A stretch of 64,000 nucleotides of DNA from an uncultured Mucilaginibacter sp. (GTDB lineage: Bacteria > Bacteroidota > Bacteroidia > Sphingobacteriales > Sphingobacteriaceae), in contig CAIPFE010000014.1 in the NCBI GenBank assembly GCA_903864275.1, positions 124,001 to 188,000 of the forward strand. Direction: 5' to 3'. The position numbers and the translations under genes were made by a program. Numbering within the stretch: the first letter of the stretch is position 1; the number at the start of each line of letters is the position of its first letter. The notes under the pieces were generated by a model. The model made no database searches. It was not told where the DNA came from and saw only the letters and a list, made by a program, of their open reading frames with translations. Shown in pieces: positions 53,118 to 60,485 of the stretch.

Positions 53118-53726
53118 ATGAAAAAATGGATCGTGCTCCTTTCGTTTTTTATAAACGGCTCCTTTTTATTTGCGCAGAAAACAACCGTAGTTAACCCGGT
53201 AATTGATACTGTAAAAGCAAAATGGGGTAAAATTAAAATAGTGGACGGCACGGCAATGATATCATCAAATGATATTATTGAAAACATGACGCTCTCAAAG
53301 GAATATACCGTGCTGATCAATGCAATTAACGAAGCCGGTTTAACCGAAACCTTTAAAAGCAAAGGGCCGATCACAGTCTTCGCCCCTACTAACCAGGCAT
53401 TTGAAAAATTACCGGCAGGACAGCTTGATACCCTTTTGAAACCCAGCCATAAACTCGATCTTAATTATTTGCTCACCTACCATGCCATAGCGGGCAGGGT
53501 AACTGCCAGGGACATTGCCAAAAAAATTAATTCAAATAACGGCCAGGCAACTTACACAACTATTGCCGGCAGTAAACTAATTGCAAAAATTGATATAAAC
53601 CGTAATATTGTTTTGGTGGATGAAAATGGCGGCGAAAGTATTATCAGCAAATTTGATATTCAACAAAGCAACGGCCTGTTGCATATAGTCAATTCCGTAT
53701 TGGTACCGAAAACCAAGGCTATATAA
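53118..53726 (+). CDS. Fasciclin-domain secreted protein
   Basis: The ATG at 53118 gives a better signal peptide (MKKWIVLLSFFINGSFLFAQ) than the earlier one at 53094, which would lie on the -7 box. The 202-residue product has one fasciclin (FAS1) domain: LINAINEAGLTETFKSKGPI, TVFAPTNQAFEKLPAG, LLTYHAIAGRVTA and SNGLLHIVNSVLVPK. FAS1 domains mediate adhesion. It is probably secreted or anchored outside. Confidence 0.88.
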   Translation: MKKWIVLLSFFINGSFLFAQKTTVVNPVIDTVKAKWGKIKIVDGTAMISSNDIIENMTLSKEYTVLINAINEAGLTETFKSKGPITVFAPTNQAFEKLPAGQLDTLLKPSHKLDLNYLLTYHAIAGRVTARDIAKKINSNNGQATYTTIAGSKLIAKIDINRNIVLVDENGGESIISKFDIQQSNGLLHIVNSVLVPKTKAI

Positions 53727-53821
53727 AAAAATTGTCGGGCCGCAAACCTGTCCTTAAAATATTTCGTAGTTATTGTTGTAAGGAAATATAGTTCCCATCC
53801 TCTGATTTAAAAAATTAAACA

Positions 53822-54313
53822 ATGAAAAAATCTATTTTAACATTGACTATCCTATGCCTGATCACAGCATTTGGATGTCAGCTGAGCAGCGGTCAGCAAC
53901 TAAAGAAGTTTGACCCAAAACGAAAAATGAGTAAGACCCCGGCCGATTGGAAAAAAATTCTCACCCCAAACCAATACTACATCATGGTTGAAAGCGGGAC
54001 TGAACCCCCATTTCAGAATGCATATCATGATAATCACCAAAAAGGGGTTTATGTGAGCGCAGCCACCGGCGAGGTTCTATTTTCTTCGGAAGATAAATTT
54101 GACAGCGGCACCGGGTGGCCAAGCTTTGTAAAACCGGTTGACCCTAAAAAAATTGAAATCGTAACAGATAACAGCGCCGGAATGACCCGCGACGAGGTTA
54201 TTGAAAGAAGCACCGGTTTGCACCTGGGCCACGTTTTTGACGACGGACCGGCTGATCGTGGCGGCAAAAGATATTGCATGAATTCGGGCGCGTTAAAGTT
54301 CATTAAAAAGTAA
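53822..54313 (+). CDS. msrB: Peptide methionine-R-sulfoxide reductase, lipoprotein-like
   Basis: A 163-residue MsrB with a lipoprotein-like signal (ILTLTILCLITAFGCQ). It reduces methionine-R-sulfoxide in proteins. Conserved segments are YYIMVESGTEPPFQNAYHD, FDSGTGWPSFVKPVD, HLGHVFDDGP and the catalytic RYCMNSGALKF. The zinc-binding CxxC pairs of one MsrB subgroup are missing (GVYVSAATGEVLF here), so it is the zinc-free type, and a resolving Cys is absent from the usual place. It would repair envelope proteins. Its 3' end overlaps the convergent GIY-YIG gene by 11 bp. Confidence 0.9.
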   Translation: MKKSILTLTILCLITAFGCQLSSGQQLKKFDPKRKMSKTPADWKKILTPNQYYIMVESGTEPPFQNAYHDNHQKGVYVSAATGEVLFSSEDKFDSGTGWPSFVKPVDPKKIEIVTDNSAGMTRDEVIERSTGLHLGHVFDDGPADRGGKRYCMNSGALKFIKK

Positions 54314-54659
54314 ATACTTTTCTTGATGAACTGATTGCCGGGCGCATTTGTGGCCTTGGCCTTATCCCGCTTTCAAAATTTAAACCAATGGTCAGATCAA
54401 CCCAATCAGGGTTTACAGGTCTGATCATTTTTTCTTTTTGGGGCCTGGTGTAAGTGCTCACCGTTTTGAACCTTTCCATTGCCTGCTCCTCGGTATTTAT
54501 CTCTTCAAAATAAACCAAACGGTTAAGCTGCTGTGCGCTATCGAAAAATAAAGTTGGCATCTGGCGGTAAAAATCAAGTGTTTTTAACAGGTCAGAACAT
54601 AGGCCAACATGTAAATTATTGCGATTTCTGTCGGTAATGATATAAATAAAGCGTTTCAT
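54303..54659 (-). CDS. GIY-YIG domain protein
   Basis: The 118-residue protein starts RFIYIITDRNRNNLHVGLCS, a GIY-YIG-like start (IYIITD and HVGL in place of GIY and YIG). It continues with LNRLVYFEEINTEEQAMERF, the conserved Glu-rich helix region, and WVDLTIGLNF. The Tyr and Arg of active nucleases are only partly kept, so nuclease activity is uncertain. It is divergent from an XRE-S24 regulator gene across a 30-bp palindrome, so it is probably under that regulator's control (inference). Confidence 0.72.
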   Translation of the reverse strand: MKRFIYIITDRNRNNLHVGLCSDLLKTLDFYRQMPTLFFDSAQQLNRLVYFEEINTEEQAMERFKTVSTYTRPQKEKMIRPVNPDWVDLTIGLNFESGIRPRPQMRPAISSSRKVFTF

Positions 54660-54689
54660 TTGAGAAAAAATTTGCTGTTTAAAAAATAA

Positions 54690-54719
54690 TTACTAATTTT
54701 ATGAGCATAAAATTACTAA
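54690..54719. promoter_or_regulatory. 30-bp near-perfect palindrome, candidate operator
   Basis: TTACTAATTTTATG (54690-54703), then AG, then CATAAAATTACTAA (54706-54719) form two 14-base arms that match in 13 positions. It lies between the GIY-YIG and XRE-S24 genes, which are divergent. An XRE-S24 repressor usually autoregulates through such a site; I infer that it is its operator. It also covers an in-frame ATG at 54701 that I do not use. Confidence 0.7.
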
Positions 54720-54742
54720 TAAATTTAGCAAATCCAAATTTT

Positions 54743-55513
54743 ATGTCAAATATTCCTTCAAATATTAAATTTCTCCGGAAAAAGAAAGGCCTTACCCAAC
54801 AGCAATTTGCGGATTCGGTAGGTATAAAAAGATCGCTTGTAGGCGCATACGAAGAAGAAAGAGCAGATCCGAAGTACGATTTACTAAAAAAAATAGCATT
54901 ATTTTTTGATGTCTCAATTGATGACTTTATTAATGAAACTATTAATGAAAAATGGGCGCCGAAACCCAAAGGCAACCCCGCGAACCTGCGTGTTTTAAGT
55001 ATTTCTGTGGATAAGGATGATAACGAGAATATTGAACTGGTGCCCCTAAAGGCCAGCGCCGGTTATTTAAATGGCTATGCCGATCCTGAATTTGTTGCCC
55101 AGTTACCAAAGTTCTACCTGCCGATGTTTAAACAAGGGACATACCGGGCTTTTGAAATAAAAGGCGATTCCATGCTCCCCCTCGTATCAGGCACCATTAT
55201 TATTGCCGAATATGTAGAAAACTGGGCCGATGTAAAAACTGCTGAAACTTACGTGATAATATCCAAAAACGAAGGCATAGTTTATAAGCGCATCGGCAAT
55301 AAATACAAAGAAAACCGGAAATTAAAATTGATGTCTGATAATCCTGTTTATGAGCCTTACGAGATCAGCGGCGAAGATATTTTAGAGATTTGGAAGGCAA
55401 AGGCCTATATTTCAACCCATTTGCCCATGCCAACCCCCGAGCCTACCCTCGAAAGCCTGACCAGTATGATGGCCCAGATGCAACGTTCCATTTCAAATTT
55501 GCAACAAAATTAG
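54743..55513 (+). CDS. XRE-family regulator with S24 peptidase domain
   Basis: The start at 54743 is preferred because 54701 lies inside the palindrome. The 256-residue protein has an N-terminal HTH_3 (about 1-60: NIKFLRKKKGLTQQQFADSV, GIKRSLVGAYEEERADPKY) and a C-terminal LexA-like S24 domain with the Ser in FEIKGDSMLPLVSG and the Lys in IVYKRIGNKY. It probably cleaves itself and loses DNA binding on a stress signal, like LexA or CI-type repressors. The C-terminus is a Met/Gln-rich helix. The stop lies at the start of a word array. Confidence 0.88.
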   Translation: MSNIPSNIKFLRKKKGLTQQQFADSVGIKRSLVGAYEEERADPKYDLLKKIALFFDVSIDDFINETINEKWAPKPKGNPANLRVLSISVDKDDNENIELVPLKASAGYLNGYADPEFVAQLPKFYLPMFKQGTYRAFEIKGDSMLPLVSGTIIIAEYVENWADVKTAETYVIISKNEGIVYKRIGNKYKENRKLKLMSDNPVYEPYEISGEDILEIWKAKAYISTHLPMPTPEPTLESLTSMMAQMQRSISNLQQN

Positions 55514-55735
55514 TTGATTAGGTTGATTAAGTGAGTGGTTGATTAAGTTTTTTGTGGTAGTTTGAATTTTTGTTTTGAGGATGTGCAAAACTCAAGTTTA
55601 TAGTTTTTGCGCGTGCGAAGACTTGGCCCTATCCAACTCAATCAATCTATTCCAACTTATTCAACTTAATCTAACTCAATCAACCTAATCCAACTCAATC
55701 AACTTAATCCAACTCAATCAACCACTCACCAATCC
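55511..55735. repeat. Large CAACTCAATC-type word array, with 19-bp tandem units
   Basis: Beginning in the TAG stop (55511-55513), the left array reads TAGTTGATTAGGTTGATTAA. The right array (55631-55735) has three tandem 19-bp units starting at 55671, 55690 and 55709 (CTAACTCAATCAACCTAAT type). GTGAGTGGTTGATT at 55531-55544 is the exact complement of AATCAACCACTCAC at 55716-55729. The same words occur at 22368. Within this space I see no gene; the spacer 55548-55630 has no feature. Confidence 0.75.
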
Positions 55736-55818
55736 CCCCAAAGCAACAATTAAGTTACATCCCGGTTATTAAACTATTAGGCCTTACCTTTATCAAAACA
55801 TTATAAAAACTGAAAAAC

Positions 55819-56193
55819 ATGAGAAAATTTTTGTTAATGTGCTGTTTGTTCTTAGGAATTACAGCAGTTAGCCGTGCACAAGGTGGCGGCCAGAGAATGA
55901 GTCCTGATGAAAGGGCTAAACAATTGCAAACGCAATTAAAACTTACAGATGATCAAACAGCCAAAATAACTGTTATTTTGCAGGCGCAAGCCACAAAAAT
56001 GGATAGTGTAAGAACAGCCGCAAACGGCGACAGGGACGCTATGCGGGCCGGGATGATGCCGATCAGAACGGCTTCAAACACCCAGATCAAGGCCCTTTTG
56101 ACCCCTGACCAGGCAGCAGCCTACCAAAAAATGCAGGACGAAATGCGCGCCAGGATGCAGCAAGGCGGTGGTGGCGGCGGCGGTGGAAATTAA
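55819..56193 (+). CDS. Small secreted Spy-like/LTxxQ-type protein
   Basis: A 124-residue protein with a signal peptide (FLLMCCLFLGITAVSRAQ), then the helical pattern QTQLKLTDDQTAKITVILQA and ALLTPDQAAAYQKMQDEMRA. The pair LTDDQ/LTPDQ resembles the LTxxQ motifs of Spy/CpxP-type periplasmic chaperones. It ends with a glycine-rich tail of eight Gly and Asn. It is followed by a clear terminator. Confidence 0.7.
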   Translation: MRKFLLMCCLFLGITAVSRAQGGGQRMSPDERAKQLQTQLKLTDDQTAKITVILQAQATKMDSVRTAANGDRDAMRAGMMPIRTASNTQIKALLTPDQAAAYQKMQDEMRARMQQGGGGGGGGN

Positions 56194-56219
56194 CAATCCC
56201 GCAGTAAAAAATAATTTTT

Positions 56220-56255
56220 AAAGAAGGCGCCCTGTTAAACCGGGGCGCTTTCTTT
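56220..56255 (+). terminator. Rho-independent terminator after the Spy-like gene
   Basis: AAAGAAGGCGCCC (56220-56232) pairs with GGGGCGCTTTCTTT (56242-56255), followed by ATTTTAG. It lies 27 bp after the stop and 25 bp before bioF, so bioF needs its own promoter. Confidence 0.85.
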
Positions 56256-56279
56256 ATTTTAGCAGAAATTATAAATTTT

Positions 56280-57407
56280 TTGAGAGCTGCTGAACTATTT
56301 ATTGAAAAGAAACTGGACGAAAGGCGCTTAGCCGGTAACTACCGGGCATTAAAGCCGGAAAGCACACTAGTTGATTTCTGTTCGAATGATTACCTGGGAT
56401 TTGCCCACTCGGCTGTGTTAAAAAGCAAAATTGACAACGAGGTAAAGATTAGCGGCTTGATTTCGAATGGGGCAACCGGTTCAAGGTTATTATCGGGCAA
56501 TTCAAATTATACCGACGAACTAGAAAAATATATTGCTTTAGTGCATAAAAGCGAAGCGGGGTTGATCTTCAATTCAGGTTATGACGCCAACCTTGGTTTG
56601 TTTTCATCGCTCCCCCACCGGGGCGATACCATTATTACCGACGAACTGATACACGCCTCGATCATTGACGGGGCCCGGCTAAGCTACGCCAACCGCTACA
56701 TTTTTAAACACAACGACCTGCAAGGCCTGGAAGACAAATTAAAACAGGCCAAAGGAAATTGTTACGTGGCTATTGAAAGCGTTTACTCTATGGACGGCGA
56801 TACACCGCCAATTGGCGAGATATTAAAATTAACACATAAATATAACGCTAACTTAATTGTTGATGAAGCACACGCCGTTGGTTTATATGGCTTTGGATTG
56901 ATTGATGAACACCTTCAAAACCAGGTTTTTGCAAGGATTGTCACCTTTGGAAAGGCCTTGGGCTGTCATGGGGCGATTGTATTAGGGAGTAATTTACTAA
57001 GAGAATACCTCATAAACTTTGCCCGGCCGTTTATTTATACAACAGCGGCCCCGGTCCATCAAATGGCGGCCATAAAAATGGCTTATCAATTTTTAAAGCA
57101 ATCCTTAACTGAAATTGAAATGCTCCGGAATAACATTAGCCTGTTCAAACAAAAAATAAAAAATAACAGTACCTATCCCTTAATTAAAAGCGACAGCGCC
57201 ATACAATGCGTTGTATTAAAAAGCAACGAAAAAGCGAAGGCTGTCGCCACTGATTTACAAAATAACGGTTTAGATGTGCGGGCTATTGTAAGCCCTACCG
57301 TCCCCATAGGCGGTGAGCGGATCAGGATATGTTTGCATTCGTTTAATACTGCGGAAGAGATTATACTGCTAACTAATATCATAAATGAATTAATAAATGT
57401 CGGATAG
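56280..57407 (+). CDS. bioF: 8-amino-7-oxononanoate synthase
   Basis: The 375-residue protein starts with TTG at 56280, since no in-frame ATG lies upstream. It is a PLP enzyme of the alpha-oxoamine synthase family: DFCSNDYLGFAHS, ISNGATGSRLLSGNS, the Asp-containing NLIVDEAHAVGLYGF, and the PLP Lys in RIVTFGKALGCHG. It joins pimeloyl-ACP/CoA and L-alanine in biotin synthesis. Its end overlaps bioD by 11 bp. Some members instead make amino-ketones (Kbl/SPT), but the pairing with bioD supports BioF. Confidence 0.9.
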   Translation: MRAAELFIEKKLDERRLAGNYRALKPESTLVDFCSNDYLGFAHSAVLKSKIDNEVKISGLISNGATGSRLLSGNSNYTDELEKYIALVHKSEAGLIFNSGYDANLGLFSSLPHRGDTIITDELIHASIIDGARLSYANRYIFKHNDLQGLEDKLKQAKGNCYVAIESVYSMDGDTPPIGEILKLTHKYNANLIVDEAHAVGLYGFGLIDEHLQNQVFARIVTFGKALGCHGAIVLGSNLLREYLINFARPFIYTTAAPVHQMAAIKMAYQFLKQSLTEIEMLRNNISLFKQKIKNNSTYPLIKSDSAIQCVVLKSNEKAKAVATDLQNNGLDVRAIVSPTVPIGGERIRICLHSFNTAEEIILLTNIINELINVG

Positions 57408-58014
57408 ACCCATATTTGTTACCGGTATAGGTACCGGTATTGGTAAAACAATTGTGTCCGCGATTTTAGTTGAGAAACTGAAAGCTGATTATTGGAAACC
57501 AGTTCAATCAGGCGACCTTGATAACAGTGATACCTCTAAAGTTAAAAGCCTTGTAACAAATACCACATCTGCTTTCCATCCGGAAGCATATAGGTTATCG
57601 CAACCTTTTTCACCCCATAAATCTGCCGCGATTGACAGGATAAATATTGATCTGGAAAAAATCGTGCTCCCGGCAACAAACAGTAAATTAATTATTGAAG
57701 GCGCGGGCGGTCTAATGGTCCCGCTAAATAACAAGTTTTTAATGATCGACCTTATAAAGCAGTTAAATGTGGAAGTAGTATTGGTTTCACAGAATTATCT
57801 CGGGAGTATTAACCATACGTTGCTGTCAATTTATATCCTGGAAAAGGAACAAATTTCTGTAAAAGGGATAATATTTAACGGGCCAAAAGATATTTACTCC
57901 AAAGAATTCATATTAGAATATTCCGGGCTTAAATTATTAGGGCACATACCCGAATTTAATGCCATCGATAGAAAATCGATCGTCGAGGCGGGAAGTTTTG
58001 TTCGTGAATTGTGA
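57397..58014 (+). CDS. bioD: Dethiobiotin synthetase
   Basis: The 205-residue ATPase has the P-loop in FVTGIGTGIGKTIVSA, YWKPVQSGDLDNSDT, and the conserved KLIIEGAGGLMVPL. BioD adds CO2 to 7,8-diaminopelargonate, forming the ureido ring of dethiobiotin. It overlaps bioF by 11 bp, so their translation is coupled. Genes bioA and bioB are not in the window. Confidence 0.9.
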   Translation: MSDRPIFVTGIGTGIGKTIVSAILVEKLKADYWKPVQSGDLDNSDTSKVKSLVTNTTSAFHPEAYRLSQPFSPHKSAAIDRINIDLEKIVLPATNSKLIIEGAGGLMVPLNNKFLMIDLIKQLNVEVVLVSQNYLGSINHTLLSIYILEKEQISVKGIIFNGPKDIYSKEFILEYSGLKLLGHIPEFNAIDRKSIVEAGSFVREL

Positions 58015-58029
58015 GATGGTCAGGGTGAT

Positions 58030-58073
58030 TCCGCTTCTACTGCTCACTATTCACGACTCACCATTCACTACGA
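58030..58073. repeat. Single-arm word array after bioD
   Basis: CTACTGCTCACTATTCACGA, then CTCACCATTCACTACGA. These are the reverse complement of the words GTGAATAGTGAGTG found after the PBP gene (49615-49660), 8.4 kb away. No matching arm is seen locally. Confidence 0.45.
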
Positions 58074-58160
58074 TGGCAAGTTCAGAAGGCAATAAATCCA
58101 AACTTTTTTTTTGATCATTTGTAAATATATGTATTGTTAAAAAACAAAAACATATACCAA

Positions 58161-58454
58161 ATGAAAACGACATCAAAATTTGGGGTACTACTTGTTTTAG
58201 CAGTATCCCTGTTCCTGTCATCGTGTGCAGGAAGTTATTACGTAACCGATCAGCCCGTTGAACCGGTTTATGACAGGCCTGTGGCACCTTATGAAGGGGC
58301 AATTTGGGTAGATGGCGAATGGGAATGGAGCGGCGGCCGCTACGCTTATGTACGTGGTCATTGGGAAAGGCCAAGGACCGGGCATGTTTATGCACGGGGT
58401 TCATGGGAACGTACCAATCGGGGCTACAGGTGGCACAAAGGACATTGGAATTAA
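58161..58454 (+). CDS. YXWGXW-repeat lipoprotein
   Basis: The ATG at 58161 gives the lipoprotein signal LLVLAVSLFLSSCAG; an earlier in-frame ATG at 58134 is less fitting. The 97-residue product carries three to four W/Y-rich repeats: GAIWVDGEWEWSGGRYAYV, RGHWERPRTGHVYA, RGSWERTNRGYRWHKGHW. These are the WxxGxW/YxWGxW repeats of small envelope proteins. The function is unknown. It converges with argS across a long hairpin. Confidence 0.8.
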   Translation: MKTTSKFGVLLVLAVSLFLSSCAGSYYVTDQPVEPVYDRPVAPYEGAIWVDGEWEWSGGRYAYVRGHWERPRTGHVYARGSWERTNRGYRWHKGHWN

Positions 58455-58461
58455 TATCGTG

Positions 58462-58522
58462 GTAGTTTTCAGTGGTAGTAGCAGTTTGCCAATTTATAAC
58501 TGCTACTGCTACTAAAAACTGC
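58462..58522. repeat. 25-bp hairpin between convergent genes
   Basis: The left arm 58462-58486 (starting GTAGTTTTCAGTGGTAGTAG) and the right arm 58498-58522 (AACTGCTACTGCTACTAAAA and on) match in 21 of 25 positions. All four mismatches are transitions, so they form G-U pairs in RNA. The loop is 11 bases. The word GTAGTAGCAG/CTGCTACTGC is repeated. It probably ends transcription of the lipoprotein gene and argS. Confidence 0.75.
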
Positions 58523-58526
58523 AACT

Positions 58527-60296
58527 TCACATCCGCTCCGGCACTTCGATTCCAAGTAATGCCATTGCTTTATTAATTACTTTGCCTGCTGCTGCCGATA
58601 ACTGCAGCCTGAATTGCTTTGCGGCTTCATCTTCCGCCTGTAATATTGACTTTTCGTGGTAAAACTTATTGTAAATCTTAGCCAGCTCGTATACATAATT
58701 GGCTACTACAGCCGGGCTGTAGCCTTCTGCGGCTACCTTAATAATTTCAGGGAATTGGGTTAATGAAACAATTAAGTCCCGCTCTTCGGGGGCTAACTGA
58801 TTATATTCCGTTGCTTTATTACTATCTAAACCATCCACCCGGCTTAATACTGACCTGATCCTGGCATGGGTATATTGTATAAACGGCCCGGTATGTCCCT
58901 GGAAATCAACCGACTCATTGGGATCAAACAGCAGCCGTTTTTTGGGATCAACCTTTAATAAAAAATATTTCAAGGCACCCATGCCTATGATATGGTATAA
59001 GTGCTGCTTCTCCTCTTCGCCAAAGCCTTCCACTTTTCCCGCCTCGTCAGTTTGTTTTTTGGCGGTTTTATCCATCTCATCCATCAGGTCATCAGCATCC
59101 ACCACTGTCCCTTCACGTGACTTCATTTTGCCCGATGGCAGGTCAACCATGCCATACGATAAATGGTATAATCCCTTCGCCCAAGTTTTACCCAACTTTT
59201 GCAGGATGAGGAAGAGCACTTTAAAATGATAATCCTGTTCATTGCCCACCACATAAATGGATTTATCCATGTGGAAATCATTGTATTTTAATTGGGCGGT
59301 ACCCAAGTCCTGCGTCATGTAAACAGAAGTACCATCTGAACGTAAAACCAATTTCTCGTCGAGCCCATCAGCTGTCAGGTCTATCCAAACGGAATTATCC
59401 GCTTTTCTGAAAAACACGCCTTTTTGCAGCCCTTCTTCAATAATATCTTTACCGAGGATATAGGTATTTGATTCATAATAAAATTTATCAAAGCTTACGC
59501 CCAGCTTTTTATATGTTTCGGCAAAACCCGCATAAACCCAGCTGTTCATGGTTTTCCAGAGGCTTTTCACCTCCTCATCCCCCGCTTCCCATTTTTGCAG
59601 CATTTCTTGTGCTTCCCTGATCAACGGAGCATTCTTTTTTGCTTCATCTTCGGTTTGCCCTGATGCTTTTAAGGCCTCGATCTGTACCTTATATTCTCTA
59701 TCAAACAGCACATAATATTTGCCTACTAAATGATCGCCTTTTAAGCCGGACGTTTCCGGTGTTTCCCCATTACCAAACCTTTGCCAGGCCAGCATTGATT
59801 TGCAGATATGTATGCCACGGTCATTTACCAAATTGGTTTTTACTACGTCGTACCCGGCAGCACTTAAAATTTGAGCTACAGAAAATCCAAGCAAATTATT
59901 ACGCACATGCCCTAAATGCAGGGGTTTATTGGTATTAGGTGAAGAATATTCAACCATTACCTTTTTACCACTGGGTTTAAAAACAGCAAAATCGTCCGGC
60001 AAAATTTCGATATATAACTCTTTTAACCAGTAATCATCGGATAAAGAAATATTTAAAAAGCCTTTTATCACATTAAAACCTGCAACTTCTTTTAATTCGT
60101 TCTGCAGGTATGCACCTATTTCATTGCCAGTTTGCTCCGGAGATTTTTTTGAAAATTTAGTGAATGGAAAAGTGACGATAGTAACCTGCCCTTCAAATTC
60201 TTTACGGGTTTCCTGCAGGTTTATGTCCCCGGCGAATAGATCAGTATTGTATAAATGTTTAACTGCTTTAAGGGTAGCTCCGATAATAAAATCCAT
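58527..60296 (-). CDS. argS: Arginyl-tRNA synthetase
   Basis: This 589-residue class I synthetase has the HIGH-type motif in SSPNTNKPLHLGHVRNNLLG and a KMSKS-type loop, MKSREGTVVDADDL. The N-terminal additional domain (about 1-110) and C-terminal anticodon-binding helices are present. It attaches arginine to tRNA-Arg. The start codon is only 5 bp after a TATTTTTG -7 box. It is divergent from the arginine deiminase-like gene across a hairpin repeat. Confidence 0.95.
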   Translation of the reverse strand: MDFIIGATLKAVKHLYNTDLFAGDINLQETRKEFEGQVTIVTFPFTKFSKKSPEQTGNEIGAYLQNELKEVAGFNVIKGFLNISLSDDYWLKELYIEILPDDFAVFKPSGKKVMVEYSSPNTNKPLHLGHVRNNLLGFSVAQILSAAGYDVVKTNLVNDRGIHICKSMLAWQRFGNGETPETSGLKGDHLVGKYYVLFDREYKVQIEALKASGQTEDEAKKNAPLIREAQEMLQKWEAGDEEVKSLWKTMNSWVYAGFAETYKKLGVSFDKFYYESNTYILGKDIIEEGLQKGVFFRKADNSVWIDLTADGLDEKLVLRSDGTSVYMTQDLGTAQLKYNDFHMDKSIYVVGNEQDYHFKVLFLILQKLGKTWAKGLYHLSYGMVDLPSGKMKSREGTVVDADDLMDEMDKTAKKQTDEAGKVEGFGEEEKQHLYHIIGMGALKYFLLKVDPKKRLLFDPNESVDFQGHTGPFIQYTHARIRSVLSRVDGLDSNKATEYNQLAPEERDLIVSLTQFPEIIKVAAEGYSPAVVANYVYELAKIYNKFYHEKSILQAEDEAAKQFRLQLSAAAGKVINKAMALLGIEVPERM

Positions 60297-60300
60297 CGGG

Positions 60301-60308
60301 CAAAAATA
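60301..60308 (-). promoter_or_regulatory. Predicted -7 box of argS, 4-5 bp from the ATG
   Basis: Reads TATTTTTG on the minus strand (TAnnTTTG). The ATG begins at 60296, 4 bp after the box, so the transcript would be leaderless. Confidence 0.55.
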
Positions 60309-60317
60309 CGGAATTTA

Positions 60318-60452
60318 GACCGAAAGTCGGGAAGTCCGGAAGTCCGAAAGAAAAAAGAGTTGCATTTGATCGTATCCCATTTTGAATCAATTATGCCCCT
60401 TCTAACTGATCGACCTCTTGCGGCTTCTTTCGGACTTTCGGACTTTCGGACT
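60318..60452. repeat. CTTTCGG-type hairpin array, locus 3, at a divergent promoter
   Basis: Left arm 60318-60350 has words GACCGAAAGTCGGGAAGTCC and GGAAGTCCGAAAG. Right arm 60424-60452 is CTTCTTTCGGACTTTCGGAC and TTTCGGACT. The loop is about 73 bases. It lies between divergent argS and the arginine deiminase-like gene, and ends 6 bp before a TATCTTTG box. Confidence 0.78.
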
Positions 60453-60458
60453 AATAAC

Positions 60459-60466
60459 TATCTTTG
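60459..60466 (+). promoter_or_regulatory. Predicted -7 box TATCTTTG of the arginine cluster
   Basis: TATCTTTG matches TAnnTTTG and is 19 bp before the ATG at 60486. As at 1689, the -33 region is occupied by a repeat arm. Confidence 0.6.
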
Positions 60467-60485
60467 TATCCTCCACCAACCATTT

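Noticed and set aside
60255..60485. N-terminal extension of the arginine deiminase-like protein
   Set aside because: The extra 77 codons run through the hairpin repeat, the argS start region and the -7 box. The family begins near residue 1 of the chosen start.
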